Source: Thermosipho sp. (in: thermotogales) (GTDB taxonomy: Bacteria; Thermotogota; Thermotogae; Thermotogales; Fervidobacteriaceae). From it: 64,000 nucleotides of DNA. The position numbers and the translations under genes are program-made. This document shows, piece after piece, positions 30,423 to 41,691 of this stretch. The notes beneath the pieces were generated by a model. That model had not been told where the DNA came from. It saw only the letters and a program-made list of their open reading frames with translations, and made no database searches. Each line of letters starts with the position of its first letter. Positions within the stretch are counted from its first letter, which is position 1. Where the stretch lies: positions 1-64,000 of the forward strand of contig JACDOA010000001.1 of assembly GCA_017656335.1 (NCBI GenBank), in the 5' to 3' direction.

Positions 30423-31841
30423 ATGGGAAAAAAAGTACCCGTTATTGGTCCAACTTTTGAGGAAATGCTTCATCCAGAAAAGATTGATCCAAAAATTAGA
30501 AAACGTGCTATTGAAATGAAAAAAAAGGATCCACTTCACCCTGTTAATTTATTTAATATATCATGGAAAAATGAAAATGATGAATTTTACTACTTTGTTA
30601 TGCCAAAAGAGTTAACCGGTGTTAAAGCAAACATTATAGTTTTATATGCAAAAGAATTTCCGTCAGGAAGTCACAAAGTTGGAGCAACGTACTCAGTTCT
30701 TGCTGAAAAAACTGTATTTGGTGAAGTAGACCCCACTAAACATACACTTGTTTGGCCATCTACTGGGAATTATGGTATTGGTGGTGCTTGGGTTTCTTCA
30801 AGAATGAATTATAAATCAATTGTTTTACTCCCAGAACTGATGAGTAAAGAAAGATTTGAAATAATCAGAAAATATGGTGCTGATGTTATAGCAACTCCAG
30901 GTTGTGAATCCAACGTAAAAGAAATATATGATAAAGCAAAAGAATTATACAATAATGATCCTGAACACGTAAGAATACTTAATCAATTTGATGAATTTGG
31001 AAATTATAGATTTCATTATTATGTTACAGGAAATTCTATGATTGAGCTTGTAAAAAATAAAAAAATTGGAAATCAAAGAATTTCTGCTGTAGTACTTGGG
31101 GTTGGCTCTGCTGGTACAATTGCAAGTGGTGACCGGGTAAAACAAGAATTCCCAGAAGCAAAAGTAGTTGCAGTTGAGCCCCTTCAATGTCCAACAATTT
31201 CTCTAAATGGATATGGAGGACATGATATTCAAGGTATCGGAGATAAACATGTAACCTGGATACACAATGTAATGAATAATGATGCTGTTGTATTGATCGA
31301 TGATATGGATTCTAAAAAAATGCTTCAAGTTTTAACTGATCCAGAAGGAATTAAATTTCTAAAAGAATTTGTTCCAAGTGATGCTGTAGATTTCATTTCT
31401 GACAAATTTGGAATCTCTGGTGTTGCAAATTTAATAGCTGCTATTAAAATGGCTAAATTTTATAACTTTGAAAGTGATGATAACATTTTTATAGTTGCAA
31501 CTGATTCAATTGAACGTTATAGATCAGTTATGGATAATCTTACAAAACAATTTGGAAAATTAGATAGAGCCGAAGCAAAATCAAGAACAGAAAGAATTTT
31601 ACTTTATCAGGAACCTTCGTGGATCTTTGAAGGTGATAAATATAGTAGAGAAAGATGGCATAATTTAAAATATTACACTTGGATAGAACAGCAAGGTAAA
31701 ACATTAGAAGAATTAAACGCTCAAAAATCTCAGGAATACTGGGTAAACCAGCAAGAAAAAACTAAAATTACTGATGAAAAGATTTTGGAATACCGCCAAA
31801 AACATTATGACGAATTAATGAAAATTTATTTCTCAGATTGA
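30423..31841 (+). CDS. PLP-dependent enzyme, fold type II (tryptophan synthase beta/cysteine synthase-like), unassigned reaction
   Basis: FPSGSHKVGATYSVLAEK (likely PLP lysine), WPSTGNYGIGGAWVSSRM, VVLGVGSAGTIASG (phosphate-binding loop). Confidence 0.85.
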   Translation: MGKKVPVIGPTFEEMLHPEKIDPKIRKRAIEMKKKDPLHPVNLFNISWKNENDEFYYFVMPKELTGVKANIIVLYAKEFPSGSHKVGATYSVLAEKTVFGEVDPTKHTLVWPSTGNYGIGGAWVSSRMNYKSIVLLPELMSKERFEIIRKYGADVIATPGCESNVKEIYDKAKELYNNDPEHVRILNQFDEFGNYRFHYYVTGNSMIELVKNKKIGNQRISAVVLGVGSAGTIASGDRVKQEFPEAKVVAVEPLQCPTISLNGYGGHDIQGIGDKHVTWIHNVMNNDAVVLIDDMDSKKMLQVLTDPEGIKFLKEFVPSDAVDFISDKFGISGVANLIAAIKMAKFYNFESDDNIFIVATDSIERYRSVMDNLTKQFGKLDRAEAKSRTERILLYQEPSWIFEGDKYSRERWHNLKYYTWIEQQGKTLEELNAQKSQEYWVNQQEKTKITDEKILEYRQKHYDELMKIYFSD

Positions 31842-31850
31842 GGTGGAAAT

Positions 31851-33206
31851 ATGAAACTTTTATTTAAAAATATATCATTTTTATATACATTTGACGAAAA
31901 AATAGGAGATATTCAAAATGGTTATATACTAGTTGAAGATAATGTAATAAAAGATGTTGGAAGAAATTGGGAAAATATTCATGCAGACAAAGTCTACGAC
32001 ATGAGTGGCTATATTATAATCCCTGGATTTGTCAACACCCATCACCATTTATATCAATCGCTTACAAGAGGATTAGCACCAAATAAAAAACTTTTTGACT
32101 GGCTTGTTTACTTGTATGAAATTTGGAAATTTATTGATGAAGAAGCAATTTATGTTAGTACTATTGTCGCTACTGCAGAAATGATTAAAACAGGTGTTAC
32201 TACAACAACTGATCATCTTTACTTGTACCCTTATGGAAATAATAAAATTTTTTACTCTGAAATCGAAGCTGCAAAAGAAATAGGTATAAGATTTCATCCT
32301 ACTCGTGGAAGTATGTCCTTAAGTAAAAAAGATGGAGGATTACCACCCGATAGTGTTGTCCAAAACGATGATGAAATTTTATCAGAAAGTGAAAATGTTA
32401 TTAAAAAATATCATGATCCTTCTAAATATTCAATGCTTAGAATTGCTCTTGCTCCTTGCTCTCCTTTTTCTGTTACTCCAAATTTAATGAAAGAAACTGT
32501 TCACCTTGCTGAAAAATACAATGTTCTACTTCATACACACCTTGCCGAAACTAAAGACGAAGAAGAATATTGCCTGGAAAAATTTGGAAAAAGGCCTGTA
32601 GATTATATGGAAGAATTAGGATGGCTAAATCCAAATGTTTGGTTTGCACATATGGTTTGGCTAAACGAGGAGGATATAGAAAAACTATCGAAAAATGACG
32701 TTGGAATGGCTCATTGCCCTTCTTCAAATATGAGACTAGGTTCAGGAATAGCTCCAGTAACAAAATTAAAAGATAAGATTAGAATAGGAATTGCTGTAGA
32801 TGGTAGTGCTAGTAATGATACCAACAATATGATACTTGAAATTAGAAATGCTATGCTTTTACAAAGAGTTAAGTATGGGTCAAATGCGATAAGTGTTAGA
32901 GAAGCACTTAAGTTTGGAACAATTGGAGGTGCAAGGGTTCTTAGAATGGACGATTATATTGGAAAGATAGCACCTAACATGGCAGCTGATTTTATTGGTT
33001 TTAAACTTGACAAATTAGAGTTTGCTGGTGCGCTACATGATCCAATAAATGCTATTTTACTGTGTGATTCAAAACATGTTGACTTTTCTATAATAAATGG
33101 AAAAATAAAAATATTTAATGGAGAATTTATTAATTTTGACATTTATAAATACATAAAAATTCATAATGAAATTTCACAAAAAATTATTAACAAAGCTTTA
33201 AGTTAA
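31851..33206 (+). CDS. Amidohydrolase, 8-oxoguanine deaminase/SsnA-like
   Basis: PGFVNTHHHLYQSLTRGLAPNKKLFDWL, LHTHLAET, FAHMVWL, VDGSASNDTNNM. Confidence 0.88.
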   Translation: MKLLFKNISFLYTFDEKIGDIQNGYILVEDNVIKDVGRNWENIHADKVYDMSGYIIIPGFVNTHHHLYQSLTRGLAPNKKLFDWLVYLYEIWKFIDEEAIYVSTIVATAEMIKTGVTTTTDHLYLYPYGNNKIFYSEIEAAKEIGIRFHPTRGSMSLSKKDGGLPPDSVVQNDDEILSESENVIKKYHDPSKYSMLRIALAPCSPFSVTPNLMKETVHLAEKYNVLLHTHLAETKDEEEYCLEKFGKRPVDYMEELGWLNPNVWFAHMVWLNEEDIEKLSKNDVGMAHCPSSNMRLGSGIAPVTKLKDKIRIGIAVDGSASNDTNNMILEIRNAMLLQRVKYGSNAISVREALKFGTIGGARVLRMDDYIGKIAPNMAADFIGFKLDKLEFAGALHDPINAILLCDSKHVDFSIINGKIKIFNGEFINFDIYKYIKIHNEISQKIINKALS

Positions 33207-33255
33207 AAATATTTTTCTTAACAATTTAATATACTTTTGTTTATAAATTTCAAAG

Positions 33256-33301
33256 GAGGGCAAAATGTTTTAAATAAAGGATTTTCGGCCCTCTTTTTTT
33301 C
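33256..33301 (+). terminator. Terminator of the purine operon
   Basis: gagggc-aaaat...atttt-cg-gccctc followed by T8. Confidence 0.75.
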
Positions 33302-33332
33302 TTCTAGAAAAATTTTTTTAATTATTCATATT

Positions 33333-33341
33333 TGATAAAAT
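33333..33341 (+). promoter_or_regulatory. Extended -10 element for rsmH
   Basis: tgataaaat 37 nt upstream of the GTG start. Confidence 0.45.
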
Positions 33342-33359
33342 TTACTTGTATTAGTCTAG

Positions 33360-34253
<894 letters not shown>

Positions 34254-34267
34254 AGGGGGGAAATTGA

Positions 34268-34531
34268 ATGGCTGTTAGCATGCAAGCGAAGCGGAAACAA
34301 ACACTAACTTACAAACTGTCTCATATAGGCTTTTTAGTTTTGAAAATTTCTATTCCTATTGTTTTATTTGTTTCAATATTTTTGATATCAGCCTATTATT
34401 CAAAACAAAATTTACAACTTTTAAATCAAAAAAGTTTCTTTGAAAATCAAGTTGTAGAATTGCAAACCAAAATAACCAATCTTAACAAAATGATTGAAGG
34501 ACTTATGGTAGGTTCAAAAGTTATTAAATGA
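34268..34531 (+). CDS. FtsL-like small membrane protein
   Basis: Single TM plus short coiled coil, located between rsmH and PBP as in mra/dcw clusters. Confidence 0.6.
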   Translation: MAVSMQAKRKQTLTYKLSHIGFLVLKISIPIVLFVSIFLISAYYSKQNLQLLNQKSFFENQVVELQTKITNLNKMIEGLMVGSKVIK

Positions 34532-36273
34532 TGGTTGAAAAAAACCCAAGAGTATATCTGTTTGTATTCTTGCTTGCTTTCACTCTTTTGATTGTTTTAT
34601 TGAAGTTGATTTCCTTAAATGAAATTCAAAACAATAAAATATTCACCAAAGAACTGCCTGCATTAAGAGGTAATATTTTGGATTGCAATAATGAAATTTT
34701 AGCAATGAGCTATCCTTATTATGTAGCTTATTTAGATGTCAACTTTTTAAAAAGTTATTTTAAACCTTCCTTTGACGTCGATCTTAAAATTATAGAAAAA
34801 AATTTCAATATAGATATAAACTTAAATCAACCATTCATAAAAATTGGTGAATCATTTGATAGAGACTATTTGCAAAATAAGATTCCAACAGACCTTTTAC
34901 CATTTGTTAATATCGAAATTGTGGAAAAAAGAACTTCTATAAAAGATTTTGGATTTAATAATATAATAGGAACTTATAGAGATGGAAAAGGAATTTCAGG
35001 AATTGAAAAATATTTTGACAGTTATTTAAATAATAAAAATAATGGTAAACTTCAAATAAAATATTCAGGTTATTTTTCTTCCACAGCTTCAATTACCGCT
35101 TATATCCCGCCAAAAAACGGAAATTCCTTAAAATTAACAATTGATTCACGTCTTCAAACATCTTTATACGAGCTCGCAATTAGAGAAAAAGAGAAATATT
35201 CCGCTGATTCCATAGGCATAATTTTAATGGAAACAAATACTGGTAAAATAAAAAGCTTGGTAACCACACGAAATTGGCCAGACTATATTATGGGATACAT
35301 CGAACCTGGTTCAGCTATTAAACCTATTTTTTATTCTGCTGCTCTTGATTTAGGTGTGATTACAGATAAAGCTACTTTTGTTTGCAATGGTTATATAAAA
35401 CCAGATCCTTCGCTTGATATTAAAATCAACGATATACATTCTCATGGTTTAATCGATTTTTACAAAGCCATCTCTGAATCATGCAATGTTGCAGCAGTTG
35501 AAACTTCAAAGATGTTAGTTGAAAAATACGATTTAGAAAAATTGTATAATATTTTTAAAACCTTTGGTTTCGGAAAAAAAACGGGTATTGAAATATCAGG
35601 CGAAATCAATGGAATTTTAAAAAAACCAGATGATTGGTCAAAGATTGAATGGGCTTATTTACCTATCGGATACTCAATTGGTGTTACACCTATTCAATTA
35701 ATAACGGCATTTAATTCAATCGTTAATAATGGAATTTATATATCTCCAACATTAGTAGAAAATTCAAATAAAAAAACTTTTAGAATTATGACAACTGAAA
35801 CCTCTAAAAAAATTAAAAAAGCTTTAAAAGAAGTAATTGATGAAGGAACAGGATTTCTTGCAAAAATTCCTGGTTTAGATCTCTATGGAAAAACAGGAAC
35901 TGCAGAAAAAAAACCTGGCTCAAAAGAATATTTAATGACTTTTGAAGGATATTTTGAATATAAAAATAAGAAATTTACTATTCTAATCTGGGTAGACAAT
36001 CCAAAAGGTTATGAATTATCAAGTTTTGTTTCTGCCCCTATTTTTAAAGACGTAGTTAAAACTATTATAGATATTCTAAATTTTAAAGATGATAAATCAA
36101 TTGAAATTGTTTCAGGGGTTGTTCCTAACCTAATAGGTTGGAATTTATTTCAACTGGAAAGCATTAAAAATATTTTTAATTTAAAAATAAAAGGCACAGG
36201 TCTTTATGTGGTTGATCAAGAACCTGCACCCAATACTATTTCAGATAATATTATTGTTACACTGGGTTTTTAA
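34528..36273 (+). CDS. Penicillin-binding protein (FtsI/PBP2-like) with C-terminal PASTA-like domain
   Basis: EPGSAIKP (SxxK), SCN, KTGTAEKK, C-terminal VVPNLIGWNLFQ..VVDQEPAPNT. Confidence 0.9.
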   Translation: MMVEKNPRVYLFVFLLAFTLLIVLLKLISLNEIQNNKIFTKELPALRGNILDCNNEILAMSYPYYVAYLDVNFLKSYFKPSFDVDLKIIEKNFNIDINLNQPFIKIGESFDRDYLQNKIPTDLLPFVNIEIVEKRTSIKDFGFNNIIGTYRDGKGISGIEKYFDSYLNNKNNGKLQIKYSGYFSSTASITAYIPPKNGNSLKLTIDSRLQTSLYELAIREKEKYSADSIGIILMETNTGKIKSLVTTRNWPDYIMGYIEPGSAIKPIFYSAALDLGVITDKATFVCNGYIKPDPSLDIKINDIHSHGLIDFYKAISESCNVAAVETSKMLVEKYDLEKLYNIFKTFGFGKKTGIEISGEINGILKKPDDWSKIEWAYLPIGYSIGVTPIQLITAFNSIVNNGIYISPTLVENSNKKTFRIMTTETSKKIKKALKEVIDEGTGFLAKIPGLDLYGKTGTAEKKPGSKEYLMTFEGYFEYKNKKFTILIWVDNPKGYELSSFVSAPIFKDVVKTIIDILNFKDDKSIEIVSGVVPNLIGWNLFQLESIKNIFNLKIKGTGLYVVDQEPAPNTISDNIIVTLGF

Positions 36274-36836
36274 AATTCAATATAAGGTTTAATTTTTTCA
36301 AGTGTTTTTGGACCAATTCCCTTCACATTTAATAATTCATCATAGGTAGAAAAATTTCCAAAATTCTCTCGGTAATCAATTATTTCCTTGGCTTTTGTAG
36401 GTCCTATCCCTGGTAAACTGTCTAATTCGTTTATATCGGACTTATTGATATTAATCTTTTTAATCGAATTTTCCTTGTCAATTTTAACCTCTTCATCAAC
36501 TTTTATTCTATCTTTAATTTTGGAAAATATTGATTCACCTATTCCATTCACATTTATTAATTCTTCTATAGAGCTAAAATAACCATTTTGTTCACGATAG
36601 TCAATTATCGCTTTTGCCTTAGTTGGTCCTATTCCAGGCAATGTCAAAAATTCTTCGTAACTTGCAGAATTGATATTTATAATCTGAACCCCATATTTTC
36701 GTGAATTTATTTCATCATGCTTTGTTTTATTGATGAAATATTTTTCCTGAAAAATTGTACCACTAACAAAAATGAAAATTAAAATTACAAGTATTAATGG
36801 AAATCTATACTTTATTTTTCCAAAAAATTTTTCCAT
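36270..36836 (-). CDS. ComEA-family protein with two helix-hairpin-helix DNA-binding units
   Basis: N-terminal TM; ININSASYEEFLTLPGIGPTKAKAIIDYRE and ININKSDINELDSLPGIGPTKAKEIIDYRE. Confidence 0.88.
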   Translation of the reverse strand: MEKFFGKIKYRFPLILVILIFIFVSGTIFQEKYFINKTKHDEINSRKYGVQIININSASYEEFLTLPGIGPTKAKAIIDYREQNGYFSSIEELINVNGIGESIFSKIKDRIKVDEEVKIDKENSIKKININKSDINELDSLPGIGPTKAKEIIDYRENFGNFSTYDELLNVKGIGPKTLEKIKPYIEF

Positions 36837-36840
36837 ATAA

Positions 36841-37647
36841 TCACCTTAATAAAAAGCTAGCGTATCCAACTGTATAAGAATAATCATTCGATACTTCTGC
36901 ACTAGTAGTGTGATCAACAAGTTCTATTTTTTCAAACATTCCAACTAGAACGGACATTGGACCTATCCCACAAGCTGAAACTTTGTGCTTCTTAGCTACC
37001 TCAAACATTCCTATTAAATCTTTATTCAAAATTCTTTCAATCAAAATTTCGTCTTTTTTTCGAGTTGTTGAATCATCATCATAATGATTAAAATCAGAAG
37101 AAGCCACAAAAAGCAAATTATAAATATTCAATTTTCTAAAAACTTTAATTATTTCATAAGTATTTTCAATGTTTTGAACGTTATAAACAATAGGAACAAT
37201 TTTAAAATCATTAAAGAAATACTTTAGTAATGGTAATTGTACTTCAATTGAATGTTCATATAAATGTGCAGAATAATCACTTCTAAATTTTGTAGAATTT
37301 TCAATTAGCATTTTTGAAATTTCTGAATCTACCTCAATGGCTCCTAAAGGGGTTTCCCATTGGCCACTGTCCCAAACTGAACACACTGCATTACCTAATC
37401 CTGTGTGATTGGTTCCTAAGATTATAATAGTTGTAGGAAAAATAAGAGGAAATGCCTTTACTATTGCTTTTATTGCCGTTTTTGCACTAAAAACATAACC
37501 AGCATGAGGCAAAATTAATCCTAATTTATTTAAATTTCCAAGGTTATTTTTTTGTTTAATATTTTCTAATTGTCCTTCAATAAAATTTGTTAATTCTCGT
37601 GCATTATCTGGATAAAATTTGCCAGAAAAAACAGCCTTTCTAATCAT
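36841..37647 (-). CDS. MEMO1 family protein (AmmeMemoRadiSam system protein B-like)
   Basis: RKAVFSGKFYP, LPHAGYVFSAKTA, ILGTNHTG, EHSIEVQLPLLKYF, ASSDFNHY. Confidence 0.9.
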   Translation of the reverse strand: MIRKAVFSGKFYPDNARELTNFIEGQLENIKQKNNLGNLNKLGLILPHAGYVFSAKTAIKAIVKAFPLIFPTTIIILGTNHTGLGNAVCSVWDSGQWETPLGAIEVDSEISKMLIENSTKFRSDYSAHLYEHSIEVQLPLLKYFFNDFKIVPIVYNVQNIENTYEIIKVFRKLNIYNLLFVASSDFNHYDDDSTTRKKDEILIERILNKDLIGMFEVAKKHKVSACGIGPMSVLVGMFEKIELVDHTTSAEVSNDYSYTVGYASFLLR

Positions 37648-37650
37648 ACC

Positions 37651-40600
37651 TTATTCAACAACCTTAGCAGTAATGAAAATAATTAGATTTCTCTTTGTAT
37701 ATTTTTCAACTTGTTTGCTAAAGAATTTACCTATAATTGGTAAGTCGCCTAAAATAGGTAATTTGTTTGTAGAAGTAATTTTTTCGTCTCTCGTTAAACC
37801 ACCAATAATAAGCGTCTGACCATTTTTCAACGTTAAGCTAGAATTAAACTCTCTAGTTTTTTCAACTGGTAATTTTGACAACGAACCTGCTCCCAATTCC
37901 CAATCAAAAGTACTAACTTCTATTTTTAATTTCAAATCTATTGTATTGTCTGCATTAACATATGGAGTAATTTCTAAAATTACACCAGATTGCAAATACT
38001 GAATAGATTCGTTTCCTTCAGCGTCCTTTAGAATAATTGGTAATTTATCACCTATAATTATGTTTGCTGTTTCACCACTTTTTGCCACTACATTTGGATT
38101 TGCAACAATATTAGAATTACTTAAAGATTTTGAGATACTACTATTAGACATATCAATCATCGAATTACCAGAATCTAAAATCTTCTCTGCAATTTTCTCA
38201 AATGATAAATCACTCAAAGCAAGACTTATACTTAATCCATTACTAGAAATTTCCCCTAAGGATGTACTCAATTTTCCCAAATCAAGCTCTGCATTATCAT
38301 TCATATCTTCATCGAGAACCTTTACTTCAATAGATGCAAGTTTAACTTCTAATAAACTTTCTATATAATCTCTTATTTCAGCCGCACTTTTAGCACTTAT
38401 ACCAGTAGCTATTACCATTCCACTTTCTGTATCGACAAAAGATTGACCTCCATAAAATGCAACCAGTTGTTTCACTTTTTCAGAACCTCTTGGAACACTG
38501 AAAATGAATTTATTAATATTTTCGGTAGCTTCAGTTGTAGTTTCATTAAAGAAGTAAATATTATCCTTTTTATCAACAGAAATATTGTAATTATTTAAAA
38601 TATTTATAAAGTTATCAAAAGTAATATCTTTTGCAAAAATATTCGATCTGACATTAATATCCTTAGAAATTATCGCAGAATATCCTATTTCTTTCATCAC
38701 TTGTCTAATTAATTCATCAAGTGGGACATCTTCTGCATCAATTGAGAACAAACCATTTTCAAATTTTACTAAATCGTTTGATACAGTCATTACTTCTTCT
38801 GATTCTTTAGGCTTTACTACAATAAAATTATTTTCTTTTTCAATTTTAACCTTGTCACTGATTATTTTTTCAAAATCTTCAAGTCCAACATTTTCTAGTT
38901 TTAAAGTAATTTTTTCATCTATTCCATCAATAACAATTGAATATCCCAATTCACCATATACTGTTTTAATAACATCAGTTAAAGGCATATCGGTCACATT
39001 TATGAAAATTCTTTCGTTTTCTACATAAATATCTTTTGCTTCTTTTGAAGATACGTAGTACACATTTTCTTCTTTTGATACATTTACTTCAAAATTAGTA
39101 ATAACTTTAATAAATTCCTCAAAAGAAACTCCGCTTAGTTTTAAAGTAACTTTTTTAACTATATAATTATTAAATACTATTGTCTTATTCAATTGGCCAA
39201 AAATTTCTTTGATCAAATCATCTATTGGATAATCTTTAACGTCAACAAAAATCAATCCATCTTTTATATAGATATTTCTATTTTGTTCATTTTCGATATT
39301 TTCATTTTGATTTATTAAACTTATCTGTTTTATAATTTCATCAACATAAATCTTAGGACCTTTGAAATACACACTATTTCCTATATTTATTACTTTAACC
39401 TCATCTCCATAAAGGAATGAAACAAATTTTTGAATTTTATCAAAATCTAAATTTGTATCAATTTTTGTTACAATGGTTTCAGAAATTAGATTATTAATAA
39501 TCTCTTCAGCTTTTGCAATTGATTCTTCAGTACCATATAATATCGTTTTTTCTTGGTATGTGAAAACTTGCAAATTCGTTATTTCAGATAATATATTTTT
39601 AAGTTGGTCAGTTGCAAATAAATCAAGCACCTTTAATTTTGCTTCTTTAACTGGTTGTTTTTCTTTGAAAGATTCTACAAATTTTACAGCACTTTCTACT
39701 GACTCTTTTTTTCCTTTCAAATATAATATTTTAAGACCTGAAAAATATGTTGAATCAACATTGTAAATGTTTTTAATCATTTCTGTAATTTCGTTCGAAC
39801 TTTCTAAATCTATTTCTATCGATTTAGAAACGATCTCAATGTTTTCCTTCTCTGTTGCATATTTTTTTACAAATTCTACAGCTTGTTCAACCTTCAATCC
39901 ACTTAATAAATAACCGTTATTCAGTGGAATAACATCTACATCATATAATTCTTTAATCAAATTCTTTAATGTTTCATCAACAAGATAGCCGTCTAAATAT
40001 TTAGTTTTTTTGCCAAATTCATTTCTTATATTATTTATTTTCTCTTTAAAACTTTCTAATTCATCATTTTTAACATCAAAAATTGCATATTCTTTTGTAT
40101 AGTATGAAGGAGTTGCATTTAGAAGAACTTCAAAAATTTCTAAACTTGGATCTGTAGGGAATAATTCAAGAGTATATTTAACTTTATTTGATTTTTCTTC
40201 TTTTTCTTTTTCAGCTTTTTGTTTTAATGTATACTCTTCAGCAACTTTTATTATCTGATCTACTATTTTTTCTTTACCTTCAATTAAAATACCACTATCA
40301 TCTTTACTTAAAACCTTTATTTGATAGTTTTCTAGCAATTTTTCATCTAAATTTACTTTTGCAGTTTTAGTTGATGCTATTTCTATAAATTGCTGAAATC
40401 TCTTATATTTTTCTTCAGTAACAAATAAAGTAACAAAAATCTTTCCATTTTTTTCGGTTACATTACTATCCTCAGGAGAAATATTCAAATATGATATTGC
40501 ATTATTTACAGTATCCAAATAAACATCTTCCAAAATCATCCTAAATGGATTTCCAACTACTCTATCTTTATTTAAATTCATTACAAGCGGAACGTACCTT

Positions 40601-41691
40601 TTAGGTACCTCAACATATTCTCCTATTAAATTATTTTTTACACCAATTTTATCTAAAAGGCTTTTTATTCTTTCAGGGTAATTAACTTTAACTTTTTCCA
40701 TATTAGATTCATCATAAAAATCTTCAGATTTAAGAATAGAAATAAAATAACCTATTGTATTCGCAACATCATTATTGGAATAAATAGCTATTTGTTTCAA
40801 ACCTTTTAAAATGACAAATTTAAACTCAAATATTGTAGATAAATTGTTTAAAAAATCAGACAGAGTATTTTCATCAGTTTCATATGTAAAATAATGCCAA
40901 CTTTCAGATGGAGTAATAGAGATGGCATCGGCAATCATTCTGTGTTCTCTAATACCACCATATACAAATATTTTAGACTTATCTTTCAGATAACTTATAA
41001 AAGTTCCCGAACCAAGTAACTGCTTAATTTTTTCAGCATTAACCTGACCTTCATATATATACCAATATCTTGCAAAATTTTTACTTATTTCCTCTGGAGT
41101 ACCTATGTATAAAGTTTTATTTGGATCAAAAGCATAGCTTATGTCAGGATTATTTAAAAGGAATTTCCTGAAAGCTTCTTCAATAGTTGCATTAGAAACA
41201 ACCAAATTTATTCTTTTGTTTCTAACACTTTCGTACAATGAAACATCTATTCCTATCGTATCAGCTAATTCACGAATAACAATATCAATAGGTGCATTCA
41301 TAAAAGAATAATCAACTTTTTCATCAGAAATACTTTTAGGAATAAGAACAAAAATTTTATTATTTAAGACATACCAGTTAATTTCGGTAGGCAGAAGTGT
41401 AAATAGAAATACATTAACACCTTTAGTGGTGTTAATAATCTGAATTCCTTCTAACGGTCCTTTAGAAACTGGTATAAATGAATTTTCCAAGTAATTCTCT
41501 TCTAATTCTAAATAATAAACTGTTTGAGATTCATTCCATCCAAAATTTACATTTTTCGGCTGTACTTGGTGATCAAGCTCAAGTAAGACTACTATATTTT
41601 CATCATTGTCATAATAATTTATTGACTTAATCTCCGTAAATGCTAAAAGGGATAAAGATATTAATATCAAAACTAAAATACTTTTTCTCAT
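37651..41691 (-). CDS. Giant type II/IV secretin with multiple STN domains (PilQ/GspD family)
   Basis: Signal peptide; C-terminal secretin VVAKSGETANIIIGDKLPI..TLKNGQTLIIGGLTRDEKITSTNKLPILGDLPIIGKFFS. Confidence 0.92.
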   Translation of the reverse strand: MRKSILVLILISLSLLAFTEIKSINYYDNDENIVVLLELDHQVQPKNVNFGWNESQTVYYLELEENYLENSFIPVSKGPLEGIQIINTTKGVNVFLFTLLPTEINWYVLNNKIFVLIPKSISDEKVDYSFMNAPIDIVIRELADTIGIDVSLYESVRNKRINLVVSNATIEEAFRKFLLNNPDISYAFDPNKTLYIGTPEEISKNFARYWYIYEGQVNAEKIKQLLGSGTFISYLKDKSKIFVYGGIREHRMIADAISITPSESWHYFTYETDENTLSDFLNNLSTIFEFKFVILKGLKQIAIYSNNDVANTIGYFISILKSEDFYDESNMEKVKVNYPERIKSLLDKIGVKNNLIGEYVEVPKRYVPLVMNLNKDRVVGNPFRMILEDVYLDTVNNAISYLNISPEDSNVTEKNGKIFVTLFVTEEKYKRFQQFIEIASTKTAKVNLDEKLLENYQIKVLSKDDSGILIEGKEKIVDQIIKVAEEYTLKQKAEKEKEEKSNKVKYTLELFPTDPSLEIFEVLLNATPSYYTKEYAIFDVKNDELESFKEKINNIRNEFGKKTKYLDGYLVDETLKNLIKELYDVDVIPLNNGYLLSGLKVEQAVEFVKKYATEKENIEIVSKSIEIDLESSNEITEMIKNIYNVDSTYFSGLKILYLKGKKESVESAVKFVESFKEKQPVKEAKLKVLDLFATDQLKNILSEITNLQVFTYQEKTILYGTEESIAKAEEIINNLISETIVTKIDTNLDFDKIQKFVSFLYGDEVKVINIGNSVYFKGPKIYVDEIIKQISLINQNENIENEQNRNIYIKDGLIFVDVKDYPIDDLIKEIFGQLNKTIVFNNYIVKKVTLKLSGVSFEEFIKVITNFEVNVSKEENVYYVSSKEAKDIYVENERIFINVTDMPLTDVIKTVYGELGYSIVIDGIDEKITLKLENVGLEDFEKIISDKVKIEKENNFIVVKPKESEEVMTVSNDLVKFENGLFSIDAEDVPLDELIRQVMKEIGYSAIISKDINVRSNIFAKDITFDNFINILNNYNISVDKKDNIYFFNETTTEATENINKFIFSVPRGSEKVKQLVAFYGGQSFVDTESGMVIATGISAKSAAEIRDYIESLLEVKLASIEVKVLDEDMNDNAELDLGKLSTSLGEISSNGLSISLALSDLSFEKIAEKILDSGNSMIDMSNSSISKSLSNSNIVANPNVVAKSGETANIIIGDKLPIILKDAEGNESIQYLQSGVILEITPYVNADNTIDLKLKIEVSTFDWELGAGSLSKLPVEKTREFNSSLTLKNGQTLIIGGLTRDEKITSTNKLPILGDLPIIGKFFSKQVEKYTKRNLIIFITAKVVE

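Noticed and set aside
38060-38368. 102-aa antisense ORF in the secretin
   Set aside because: Shadow ORF of repetitive secretin coding sequence
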